Shown here in pieces: positions 1-6,297 of a stretch of DNA of 60,181 nucleotides. The stretch spans positions 1 through 60,181 of the forward strand of contig CAAGBS010000006.1 in assembly GCA_900768125.1 (NCBI GenBank), read 5' to 3'. A model generated the notes under the pieces. The model did not search any database and was not told the origin of the DNA. It saw only the letters and a program-made list of their open reading frames with translations. The position numbers and the translations under genes were made by a program. Position 1 is the first letter of the stretch; the number at the start of each line of letters is the position of its first letter. This DNA is from Oscillospiraceae bacterium (GTDB lineage Bacteria > Bacillota > Clostridia > Oscillospirales > Ruminococcaceae).

Positions 1-250
1 CCCCCACACCCCTTTAGCGCTTTTTTATGGAGAATTTCGCCGTCTGCGGACGGCGACGAGGGCGCTGCCCTCGACCCGCAAGGGAACTAGTTCCCTTGAC
101 CCTAATAAGGGGATTGTGCAAAATCTATAATTGCTCGCAAATTATCGTAGGGGAGGGGCTTGCCCCTCCCGCTCTGGGGCGTGCGGCAAACGTCCTGTTT
201 GCCCATCCCGCTTGCTCTCCGCGCTTTAAACTTAAATTATAGTTTATCCC
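1..250. repeat. Palindrome-rich intergenic array (left edge of window)
   Basis: No credible gene lies in the first 310 bases. The stretch is a string of perfect or near-perfect inverted repeats: GCCGTC/GACGGC near 42-55, GAGGGC/GCCCTC near 58-73, an 18-bp palindrome at 80-97, a 20-bp palindrome at 151-170, and GGCAAAC/GTTTGCC at 185-203. The opening bases (C-run, then CCTTTAGCGC) resemble the inner part of the two related arrays at 35026-35234 and 40904-41187. It looks like one member of a family of host intergenic elements, cut by the window edge. Confidence 0.6.
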
Positions 251-311
251 CGCCCTCCGCATGGTTTTTCCCCCGCATAATAAAAAGTTGAAAAAAGTAT
301 GCGCTCCCCCC

Positions 312-340
312 TTGAAATATTGCGGGAAATATGGTATACT
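312..340 (+). promoter_or_regulatory. Promoter of scfA
   Basis: TTGAAA at 312-317 and TATACT at 335-340 are separated by 17 bp, and TGG precedes the -10, giving an extended -10. It lies 54 bp upstream of the SCIFF start codon and is the only good sigma-A-type promoter in this gap. Confidence 0.6.
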
Positions 341-393
341 GTTAATAATCGCAGGCGAATACCCTGCAATCAATCACGAAAGAGGTGTCTGAT

Positions 394-537
394 TTGAAGC
401 ACATCACAACCATCAACAAGGCTAACCTGAAGGCTTCCGCTGTAAAGGGCGGCTGCGGCAAGTGCCAGAGCTCCTGCCAGTCTGCTTGCAAGACTTCCTG
501 CACAGTTGCAAACCAGAAATGTGAGTCTGAAAAGTAA
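394..537 (+). CDS. scfA: SCIFF ribosomal peptide precursor (six cysteines in forty-five residues)
   Basis: This 47-residue peptide starts at TTG 394, with AGAGGTG about 8 bases upstream. The C-terminal half carries exactly six cysteines (residues 21, 24, 28, 32, 36 and 43) in a Gly/Ser/Gln/Lys context. This is the diagnostic layout of the SCIFF precursor family, which is conserved across Clostridia and always lies beside its radical SAM maturase, as it does here. Known chemistry of the family: the maturase installs a Cys-to-Thr thioether (sactionine-type) crosslink. The biological role of the mature peptide is unknown. It is easily missed because it is short and has a TTG start. A terminator follows it, so the peptide should be made in excess over the enzyme. 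Confidence 0.93.
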   Translation: MKHITTINKANLKASAVKGGCGKCQSSCQSACKTSCTVANQKCESEK

Positions 538-560
538 TATCCACCGATATTACACACGAT

Positions 561-588
561 GGGCGGAACTGTTCCGCCCAGTTTTTTT
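561..588 (+). terminator. Partial terminator between scfA and scfB
   Basis: Stem GGGCGGAAC/GTTCCGCCC (561-569/571-579) is followed by a run of seven T. It lies between the precursor and maturase genes, so it probably sets their expression ratio by allowing limited readthrough. Confidence 0.75.
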
Positions 589-625
589 GAGAAGATATAA
601 GATAATATAGAAAGGCGAAATTCCG

Positions 626-2023
626 ATGATACATAAGTTCAAACAGCTGGGCTATAATATAGTCCTGGACGTCAACAGCGGCGCTGTCCACCTCCCCGAC
701 GACTGCGCCTACGATATGCTCGACTTCATCGACGCCCCCATGACCGAGGAAATGCCCGCTGACCTCCCCGCAAAGCTCCCGAAATACTCCGAAAACGAAG
801 TCCGCGAAAGCTACGCGGAGCTTTACCAGCTATACAAGGACGGCGCCCTCTTCGCCGAGGACGACTACGAGAAGTACAGCAACACCATGGTCAAGTCCCC
901 GGTAAAGTCCATGTGCCTGAACGTCTCCCATGACTGCAACCTCCGCTGCGAGTACTGCTTCGCACAGCAGGGCGATTTCGGCGGCGAGCGCTGCATAATG
1001 ACCCCCGAAACCGGCAAAAAGGCTATAGATTTCCTCATCGAGCGCTCCGCAAACCGCGAGCAGCTTGAACTTGACTTCTTCGGCGGCGAGCCGCTCATGG
1101 CGTGGGACACCGTAGTGCAGACCGTTGAGTACGCGCGCTCCATTGAGAAGCAGCACGGCAAGCACTTCCGCTTCACCATCACCACCAACGGTATCCTGCT
1201 CGATGACGCAAAGATAGAATACATCAACCGCGAGATGAGCAACTGCGTCCTTTCCCTGGACGGCAGACGCGAGGTCACCGACCGCATCCGCAAGACCGTC
1301 AACGGCAAAAGCTGCTTCGACATCATCGTGCCGAAGTTCCAGAAACTCGTCCAGAGCCGCGGCACCAAGGACTACTACGTCCGCGCGACATTCACGAAGT
1401 ACAACCTCGATTTCACCGAGGATATCCTTGCAATGCGCGACCTGGGATTCGTCCAGCTTTCCGCCGAGCCGGTTGTCACCGACCCGACAATGCCCTACGC
1501 GCTCAATGAGGAAGACCTCCCCCGCGTGTTCTCCGAGTACGACAAGCTGTGCGACGTTATGGCTGACCGCACCGAGGACAAGTTCAACTTCTTCCACTTC
1601 ATGGTGGACCTCAACGCAGGTCCCTGCGCGATCAAGCGACTGCGCGGCTGCGGCTGCGGCAACGACTACGTTGCAGTAGAGCCGCACGGCGATATCTACC
1701 CCTGTCACCAGTTCGTAGGAATAGAGCAGTGGAAAATGGGCAACCTCTATGATGGCACCTTCAACGACGACATCAAGACCTACTTCTCCAAAGTCCACGT
1801 CTACAGCAAGGAGGGCTGCCGCAGCTGCTGGGCTAAGTTCTTCTGCTCCGGCGGCTGCAACGCCAACAGCTTCATCTACGAGGGCGACGTGAAGAAGCCC
1901 TACAAGATAGCCTGTGAAATGCAGAAAAAGCGCCTGGAATGTGCGATAGCGCTCGCGGCTGACCGCGCAGTCAAGGGACACGAGGCACCCGTGATGAGCG
2001 ACGCTCCCGCAAGCATGGGCTGA
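626..2023 (+). CDS. scfB: Thioether cross-link-forming SCIFF peptide maturase (radical SAM/SPASM)
   Basis: This 465-residue radical SAM enzyme carries the iron-sulfur motif CNLRCEYC (Cys104, 108, 111) that binds the SAM-cleaving 4Fe-4S cluster. An N-terminal region of about 95 residues fits a peptide-recognition domain. The C-terminal cysteine-rich SPASM-type region has Cys clusters around GCGCGNDY, YPCHQF and GCRSCWAKFFCSGGC, which ligate auxiliary clusters. In the known system it generates a 5'-deoxyadenosyl radical and forms a thioether bond in the SCIFF peptide. It sits 88 bp downstream of scfA in the canonical order. The ATG at 626 is preceded by an AAAGGCG ribosome-binding site. Length is normal for the family. 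Confidence 0.95.
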   Translation: MIHKFKQLGYNIVLDVNSGAVHLPDDCAYDMLDFIDAPMTEEMPADLPAKLPKYSENEVRESYAELYQLYKDGALFAEDDYEKYSNTMVKSPVKSMCLNVSHDCNLRCEYCFAQQGDFGGERCIMTPETGKKAIDFLIERSANREQLELDFFGGEPLMAWDTVVQTVEYARSIEKQHGKHFRFTITTNGILLDDAKIEYINREMSNCVLSLDGRREVTDRIRKTVNGKSCFDIIVPKFQKLVQSRGTKDYYVRATFTKYNLDFTEDILAMRDLGFVQLSAEPVVTDPTMPYALNEEDLPRVFSEYDKLCDVMADRTEDKFNFFHFMVDLNAGPCAIKRLRGCGCGNDYVAVEPHGDIYPCHQFVGIEQWKMGNLYDGTFNDDIKTYFSKVHVYSKEGCRSCWAKFFCSGGCNANSFIYEGDVKKPYKIACEMQKKRLECAIALAADRAVKGHEAPVMSDAPASMG

Positions 2024-2031
2024 TAAATAAC

Positions 2032-2067
2032 GGCTGGCGGAGCGTTTCAGGCTTTCGCCAGCCTTTT
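2032..2067 (+). terminator. Terminator after scfB
   Basis: Stem GGCTGGCG/CGCCAGCC (2032-2039/2056-2063) is followed by TTTT. It ends the scf operon. Confidence 0.8.
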
Positions 2068-2131
2068 CAATTTTGTTCAGCCTTATTTAATTGATTGTTC
2101 AAATTTGTTTCACCGTATCAACACAATCGGC

Positions 2132-2140
2132 TGATATAAT
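2132..2140 (+). promoter_or_regulatory. Extended -10 promoter of the HtrA-like gene
   Basis: TGATATAAT is a perfect extended -10 element, 66 bp upstream of the protease start. No convincing -35 is seen at 17 bp, which is tolerated for extended -10 promoters. Confidence 0.5.
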
Positions 2141-2206
2141 TTAATCACAGCAAAGAGATACGGCAACCGATACATAGGCGGTCCGGAAAGAAAGGTCGAA
2201 TGATTT

Positions 2207-3580
2207 ATGTATGATTATAACAACGGCATGAACGAGAATCATGATACACAGAACGCCCAGGAAATGCAGAATGTTCAGAATACACAGCCCCAGATGAGCT
2301 TCAGCGAGCAGCAGCCCCCCAAGAAGCCCAGGACCCACCGCACCGGTAAGATAGTTGCGCTGGTATGCGCGATAGCAGTACTCTGCGGCGGCGCAGGCTT
2401 CGGCGGCGCGTTCGCAGCAAACAAGGCAAGCCGGCTTCTGATAGGCGCTTCCCAGTCCGAAAGCACCAACAGCAACGAAAGTTCCGCTGAATCTACCCCA
2501 AGCGCTGACAGTTCAGTCAGCAGCGCGGCTGACACGACAGATGTGCTGAACACGCTGCAGTCCGGCGTTGTAGACCACACCAAGTCCACCGCCGCCGAGC
2601 GCAACAGCGACGGCACCTACGCCTACACAAGAGACCTGGTATCCGCAGTCAAGGATTCTATCGTATACATCGAGGTGTATGTAAACTACCGCGGTCAGGA
2701 AACGCTCTACGGCTCAGGCAGCGGCATAATCATCTCCCGGGACGGCTACATCATCACCAACGCGCATGTTGCTGAAAACGAGTACTACGAGGTCACCAAG
2801 CTGGTGGTCAACGTAAACACCACCGACCCGGAGAACGGCACCAGCGTTTCCACCGCGTATGAAGCCCAGCTGTTAGGCTCCGACACCGACACCGACCTCG
2901 CAGTTCTGAAGATAAAGCCCGACGGCGACCTTACGGCTGCTGCCTTGGGCGACTCCGACAAGCTGAGCCTCGGCGATGACGTTGTAGTAATAGGCAACCC
3001 GCTGGGACTTGAGACCTCCGTATCCAAGGGTATCGTTTCCGGTCTGGACAGACAGGTATACGACGACAACAGCATCTCCGCTATCCAGACTGATACGGCG
3101 ATAAACAGCGGCAACTCCGGCGGCGGACTGTTCAACATGTACGGCGAGGTAGTCGGCGTAGTCAACATGAAGCTGGTAAGCGACAATGCAGAGAACCTGG
3201 GATTCGCCATCACGATAAACGACGCGAAGTCGGTCATTAACGACCTCATCACCAAGGGCTACGTTACCGGCAGACCGATACTCGGTATCACCTGCGTTCA
3301 GGTCAGCGACTATGTGGGCGCCATCAGGGGCATGACTCCCGGCCTTGTGGTAACTGACATCGACCAGAGCATGGCAATTGCCAAGAGCGGTCTTGTTGTA
3401 GGCGATACGATAACCGCCATCAACGGCACCGATGTACGCAGCGTTGACGATGTATCCGCAATACTCCAGGATAAGAAGCCCGGCGACACGGTAACTGCAA
3501 CGGTAGTCAGAACAGACTCCCGCGGCAGGGATAAGTCGGTCGATATCGAGATAACTCTCTCCGAGTACACCGGCAACTGA
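2207..3580 (+). CDS. HtrA/DegP-type membrane-anchored serine protease with PDZ domain
   Basis: This 457-residue protein has a cytoplasmic N-terminal tail, one membrane anchor (about residues 48-72), a Ser/Thr-rich linker and an S1C trypsin-like domain. The catalytic triad is visible: His187 in TNAHV, Asp230 in DTDLAVLK, and Ser304 in GNSGGGLF. A PDZ domain fills roughly residues 350-450 (LGITCVQV through GLVVGDTITAING). Family role: surveillance and cleavage of misfolded proteins at the outer face of the membrane. It is transcribed alone from the promoter at 2132 and closed by the terminator at 3591. This gene is the left host neighbour of the prophage. Confidence 0.92.
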   Translation: MYDYNNGMNENHDTQNAQEMQNVQNTQPQMSFSEQQPPKKPRTHRTGKIVALVCAIAVLCGGAGFGGAFAANKASRLLIGASQSESTNSNESSAESTPSADSSVSSAADTTDVLNTLQSGVVDHTKSTAAERNSDGTYAYTRDLVSAVKDSIVYIEVYVNYRGQETLYGSGSGIIISRDGYIITNAHVAENEYYEVTKLVVNVNTTDPENGTSVSTAYEAQLLGSDTDTDLAVLKIKPDGDLTAAALGDSDKLSLGDDVVVIGNPLGLETSVSKGIVSGLDRQVYDDNSISAIQTDTAINSGNSGGGLFNMYGEVVGVVNMKLVSDNAENLGFAITINDAKSVINDLITKGYVTGRPILGITCVQVSDYVGAIRGMTPGLVVTDIDQSMAIAKSGLVVGDTITAINGTDVRSVDDVSAILQDKKPGDTVTATVVRTDSRGRDKSVDIEITLSEYTGN

Positions 3581-3590
3581 TAACAGTTAA

Positions 3591-3626
3591 AAAAAAATCA
3601 GGGACTGCAAAATGCAGCCCCTGATT
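3591..3626 (+). terminator. Terminator after the HtrA-like gene
   Basis: A long stem in which AAATCAGGG pairs with CCCCTGATTT and an inner ACTGC/GCAG, with A-runs and T-runs outside, so it may act on both strands. A near-identical hairpin sits at 35243-35278 on the other side of the prophage. The two are host sequences, not phage ends. Confidence 0.75.
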
Positions 3627-3648
3627 TGAGACCGTCGAAAAAGTCCAA

Positions 3649-3653
3649 ACAAC
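3649..3653. repeat. Left 5-bp target-site duplication ACAAC
   Basis: ACAAC directly precedes the TG of the prophage left end and recurs at 35021-35025 directly after its right-end CA. Joining the flanks through a single copy restores a host sequence that matches the uninterrupted relative at 40904-41187 (read on the minus strand). Five bp is the duplication made by Mu-type transposases. Confidence 0.9.
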
Positions 3654-3960
3654 TGTTAATTGACAAGGAAACAAAGGGACGTGAAATAAGGTGGAAGAAA
3701 CCGAAAAAACCCGTCAATGACCGTGGGAAATGGCGTAATAGAGCCGTTTGTGAGTGTAAAGGAATGCAAGTGAATAGAAAGAGCGCCGGAAGTGGTTGTC
3801 AATCACTTTCGGCGCTTTTTTGCTGTTAAACGGGCGAAACGAACGAGTGGTTGGAAAAGTTTACGGAGCGTTTAAAGGATTTAAAAGAAACGTTTAAACG
3901 GCGGTATAATGCGGTTTAAAGCTATCAAGGCGGTTTAAATGCACTTTAAACTAAATGTAT
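3654..3960. other. Prophage left end: candidate transposase-binding region
   Basis: This is the noncoding left terminus. It starts TGTTAA, followed by TGACAAGGAAAC at 3661-3672; a related TGACAAGCAAA lies near the right end on the opposite strand (34981-34991). Six TTTAAA-centred motifs occur within 80 bp (3871, 3880, 3893, 3915, 3934, 3945), several as GGTTTAAA or CGTTTAAA. Two more lie close to the right end. By analogy with Mu, such terminal repeats are expected to be transposase-binding sites; the assignment of which motif is bound is inference. Confidence 0.55.
3783..3821 (+). terminator. Left-end rightward terminator
   Basis: Stem GCGCCG...CGGCGC with an inner AAGTG/CACTT, followed by six T. 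It is placed 130 bp inside the prophage, where it would stop host transcription entering from the left. Confidence 0.65.
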
Positions 3961-4041
3961 TTATAATACATAATATGTAATTTGTAGCAACGAACTCAAC
4001 GAACAAAATCATCATTGTCAACGAACGAGTTCGTTGACACG

Positions 4042-4080
4042 AAAAAACGGCGCAGGAACATTTAACCCGCGCCGTTTTTT
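4042..4080. terminator. Bidirectional terminator after the repressor gene
   Basis: AAAAAACGGCGC pairs with GCGCCGTTTTTT, so both strands show a stem followed by a T-run. On the minus strand it lies just beyond the repressor stop codon. Confidence 0.8.
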
Positions 4081-4121
4081 GTGCACTTTTTTATACTATT
4101 AAAAATGTATTTGAAAATTGA

Positions 4122-4898
4122 CTATTCTGCAGCTTCCGCAATACCTAAAACACGACCACGGCAATACACGGTATCATCTTCCTGCAAATGAATGTTTTTA
4201 CGCTTTGGATTGAGAGAAATTAAAGTGTTGCCATCATATTGTTTGATAAATCCTTCGCCATTTACTATGAAAATGCCTATTTCGCCGACTTCTACCGATG
4301 GGCAAGTTTCAACCAAAACAATATCACCATCATAGAACTTAGGTTCCATACTGTCGCCGGACACTCTTATTGCATAGTTGGCTCTATCCGCTATATCAGT
4401 ATGTACGATTTTGAGGGGTTCAGTTCTGCTTTCCTCAAGATATACCCCAGTACCTGCACCCGCCGGCAAGGCACATATATCAATGTAACAGTACTTTTCC
4501 TCGTCCTGCTCTGTTTTATCTGGGAAACGTAATGGCTTTTTCTTACTGTTGGATTGTACCTTTTCTTGTTCAGCCACTCGTTCGGCAGCCAGCTCTGCTA
4601 GTGCTGCCGCCCTTTCCTGAATCAACTTTTTGGAGATTTCATCTACGGCACTATAGTTTTTTATCAACTGGTCGATGTCGTTCGACAACATCTTGTTTTC
4701 TTCCTGACCAGTGATTAAATAGCTTAAAGAAACACCTAGAAAATCCGCAATGATGGATAATTTGTCTGCGGCAGGGTTCAGATTGTTTTTGTTCCAAGCT
4801 GAAATTGCCGATGTAGAAATGCCGGTATATTCAGATAAATCCTTTTGCTTAAGCCGTTTTTCCTTTAATATCATAAAAATTCTCTGAGATATAGTCAT
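4122..4898 (-). CDS. Phage repressor: XRE helix-turn-helix plus S24/LexA-type autocleavage domain
   Basis: This 258-residue protein has an N-terminal XRE helix-turn-helix (KEKRLKQKDLSEYTGISTSAISAWNK) and a C-terminal LexA/CI-like peptidase S24 domain. The domain is recognisable from VSGDSMEPKFYDGDIVLVE (nucleophile Ser), followed by a basic stretch with the conserved Lys near GEGFIKQYDG. A charged Glu/Lys-rich linker joins them. Expected role: maintenance of lysogeny, and RecA-stimulated self-cleavage on DNA damage. I start it at the ATG at 4898, because AGGAGG is 7 bases upstream; an in-frame extension to 4970 would run into the operator region and lacks a ribosome-binding site. It is transcribed leftward, divergent from the Cro-like gene. 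Confidence 0.9.
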   Translation of the reverse strand: MTISQRIFMILKEKRLKQKDLSEYTGISTSAISAWNKNNLNPAADKLSIIADFLGVSLSYLITGQEENKMLSNDIDQLIKNYSAVDEISKKLIQERAAALAELAAERVAEQEKVQSNSKKKPLRFPDKTEQDEEKYCYIDICALPAGAGTGVYLEESRTEPLKIVHTDIADRANYAIRVSGDSMEPKFYDGDIVLVETCPSVEVGEIGIFIVNGEGFIKQYDGNTLISLNPKRKNIHLQEDDTVYCRGRVLGIAEAAE

Positions 4899-4951
4899 TC
4901 TAATCCTCCTTAACAATCTCAGAAAAAAATCCTTATATTCGAATTTTTCTC

Positions 4952-5022
4952 TTGACAAATCCATATACATGGATTATAATATACTTGTAACCGTTGGATT
5001 ACCCACGAGGTATAGTAATCCA
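4952..5022 (+). promoter_or_regulatory. Early rightward promoter with palindromic operators
   Basis: A consensus promoter, TTGACA (4952-4957) and TATAAT (4975-4980) with a 17-bp spacer, drives the early genes. The spacer carries a perfect 18-bp palindrome, AATCCATATACATGGATT (4958-4975). Just downstream is a second inverted repeat, TGGATTAC (4995-5002) and GTAATCCA (5015-5022). All four half-sites share AATCCA/TGGATT. These are the obvious binding sites for the divergent repressor and the Cro-like protein. Binding at the first would occlude the polymerase directly. Confidence 0.8.
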
Positions 5023-5075
5023 CCTACATTTTAGCATAAATCCGTCTAAAAATCAACAGAAAGGAGTAGTGAAAA

Positions 5076-5279
5076 ATGTCATTATCCGAAAATATTAGGT
5101 TGATGCGTGAAAGTCGTGGTCTGTCCCAGTCCGAGCTTGCCGAAAAAATCGGCTTACAGAAGCAGAACGTAAGCGCTTATGAGCGTGGAGTTAAGGTGCC
5201 TACCGTGGAGAAGCTCGTTGCAATTGCCGACACGCTCCTCTGCAGCACAGATAAATTATTAGGGAGGAACTTACCATGA
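5076..5279 (+). CDS. Cro/Ner-like XRE DNA-binding protein
   Basis: This 67-residue protein consists almost entirely of one XRE helix-turn-helix (SQSELAEKIGLQKQNVSAYERG). It is the first gene of the rightward early operon and diverges from the repressor, the position of Ner in Mu and Cro in lambda. A strong AGAAAGGAG ribosome-binding site precedes ATG 5076. The role as early-lytic antirepressor is inferred from position. Its stop overlaps the next gene by ATGA, so translation is coupled. Confidence 0.85.
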   Translation: MSLSENIRLMRESRGLSQSELAEKIGLQKQNVSAYERGVKVPTVEKLVAIADTLLCSTDKLLGRNLP

Positions 5280-5446
5280 GCATGAACAAAATGACTGCAG
5301 CGGTGACTGCCGCTCTGGAGAAACTTGGCTACCGCCGAATCCGTGAGCTGCAGATCACCTGCCCCACCCAGAGCAGGGCGAACGTTTACCTGAATGACGA
5401 GTATTTCGGAGTGTTCGACTTCGAACGCAACACATTCGTGGACTGA
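5276..5446 (+). CDS. Small early phage protein, unknown
   Basis: This 56-residue ORF begins with the ATGA overlap of the Cro-like gene and ends with VFDFERNTFVD. It has no transmembrane segment and is mixed in charge. The sequence (LEKLGYRRIRELQI...NVYLNDEYFGVFDFERNTFVD) suggests a small folded alpha/beta protein, but I do not recognise the family. Tight coupling to the preceding gene and codon use like its neighbours support it as real. Confidence 0.65.
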   Translation: MSMNKMTAAVTAALEKLGYRRIRELQITCPTQSRANVYLNDEYFGVFDFERNTFVD

Positions 5447-5458
5447 AATGAGAACATC

Positions 5459-6073
5459 ATGATTAGAAACAACGACATTATCCAGGGCTACACCGTCCTG
5501 ATGGTAGCTAACGGAATGATTCTTGCTCATTCAGGGACTGCCCCCGACCCCTATGTAGTTTGGCATACCGCCGAGAACGGCAACGATGTGTACGGCGGCA
5601 AGTACCTGCCGAACAAGGAGGACGCCGAGTGGGATTTCTGCATGAAGGCATTCCCGTGGTTCGAGGACAACGCCCCGATAAACGTCATTGAGGACAACGC
5701 AGCCGAAAAGATTGACAGCTTTAACTGGTACCTTGATGGGGCTAAGGAACGCATAGAATCCTGCAGAAGCGTTCTGGACGAAATCCAGGAGGCAATTGAC
5801 AATGCCTCTGCTCTGGTCGAGGACATGGTCGCAGAACACGAAAAGCTGGTCGGAAAGAAAGCAGCTCCGCAGGAGGAAAGCGACGATTCCAAAATCGACT
5901 ATATTTCTGATTTTGATTTTGAAGAAACTACTAAAATTTCATCAGCTATCTCTGAACATCTTTCAAAGCTCAAAGACGAGTCAAAGTCAGAAAAGGAACC
6001 GCTATTAACTCAGAATTTTAGCGGACGAGGACACAGAGTTGTCCACGTTAAAATCAAAAAAGTAACCAAGTAG
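5459..6073 (+). CDS. Early phage protein, unknown, with coiled-coil segment
   Basis: This 204-residue protein starts 12 bases after the previous stop. The N-terminal half (about 1-85) looks globular (YTVLMVANGMILAHSG...YVVWHTAENGNDVYGGKY). Residues 85-135 form a predicted coiled coil (IDSFNWYLDGAKERIESCRSVLDEIQEAIDNASALVEDM), and the C-terminus is highly charged and basic. The 3' quarter is more AT-rich than the rest. I cannot assign a function. Genes in this slot between Cro/Ner and the transposase in Mu-like phages are often host-takeover or anti-defence factors, which is only a positional hint. Confidence 0.75.
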   Translation: MIRNNDIIQGYTVLMVANGMILAHSGTAPDPYVVWHTAENGNDVYGGKYLPNKEDAEWDFCMKAFPWFEDNAPINVIEDNAAEKIDSFNWYLDGAKERIESCRSVLDEIQEAIDNASALVEDMVAEHEKLVGKKAAPQEESDDSKIDYISDFDFEETTKISSAISEHLSKLKDESKSEKEPLLTQNFSGRGHRVVHVKIKKVTK

Positions 6074-6080
6074 ATGAAAA

Positions 6081-6155
6081 CAGCCGAAACGAGCAGCCCG
6101 GCAGCGGGTTGTTCGTCCGCAGGGAATGACCGCCCTGCGCTGATGATGGCAGGTC
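6081..6155 (+). ncRNA. Hammerhead ribozyme (stem-II-open, type II) upstream of the transposase gene
   Basis: All core elements are present in the right order: GAAA (6086-6089); a 12-bp hairpin as stem III (6089-6100 with 6105-6116, loop GCAG); the cleavage triplet GTC (6115-6117); a perfect 7-bp hairpin as stem I (CGCAGGG 6118-6124 with CCCTGCG 6133-6139); then CTGATGA (6140-6146). Open stem II is GCC (6083-6085) with GGC (6148-6150), separated from the core by one unpaired U; C6081 can also pair with G6152. GACC in loop I (6128-6131) can pair with GGTC at 6152-6155, a likely loop-loop contact. Cleavage is predicted after C6117, leaving about 180 nt of leader on the transposase mRNA. Known: bacterial and phage hammerheads exist. 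The weak point is the short stem II. Confidence 0.82.
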
Positions 6156-6235
6156 GGAGCATAAAAATAGAGCCTCGGCAGAAACGACTACTTCTTTGCA
6201 CGGAATATCATTTCTGCGTGACCTAAGGCTCCGTC
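6155..6235 (+). promoter_or_regulatory. Structured 5' leader of the transposase gene
   Basis: Downstream of the hammerhead, nested inverted repeats GAGCCT/AGGCTC (6170-6175/6226-6231) and GCAGAAA/TTTCTGC (6178-6184/6211-6217) form one stem-loop. CGGAGC (6155-6160) can instead pair with GCTCCG (6228-6233), so two mutually exclusive folds are possible, one overlapping the hammerhead contact site. The role is unknown; control of ribozyme cleavage or of transposase translation is inference. Confidence 0.45.
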
Positions 6236-6297
6236 TAAAGTATATCAGAGCCTAGCGCTTTTGTCAAGTAAAAATCTTACAGAAAGGAGAGATCATT

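Noticed and set aside
27..242. ORF in the left-edge hairpin array
   Set aside because: It consists of palindromes read as protein; there is no ribosome-binding site or plausible composition.
3626..3829. 67-residue ORF across the prophage left end
   Set aside because: It starts in host DNA, crosses the transposon end and passes through a terminator hairpin; it has no ribosome-binding site.
6074..6226. 50-codon ORF directly after the 204-residue gene
   Set aside because: It coincides with the hammerhead and its stems, has no ribosome-binding site, and the RNA reading explains the sequence better.
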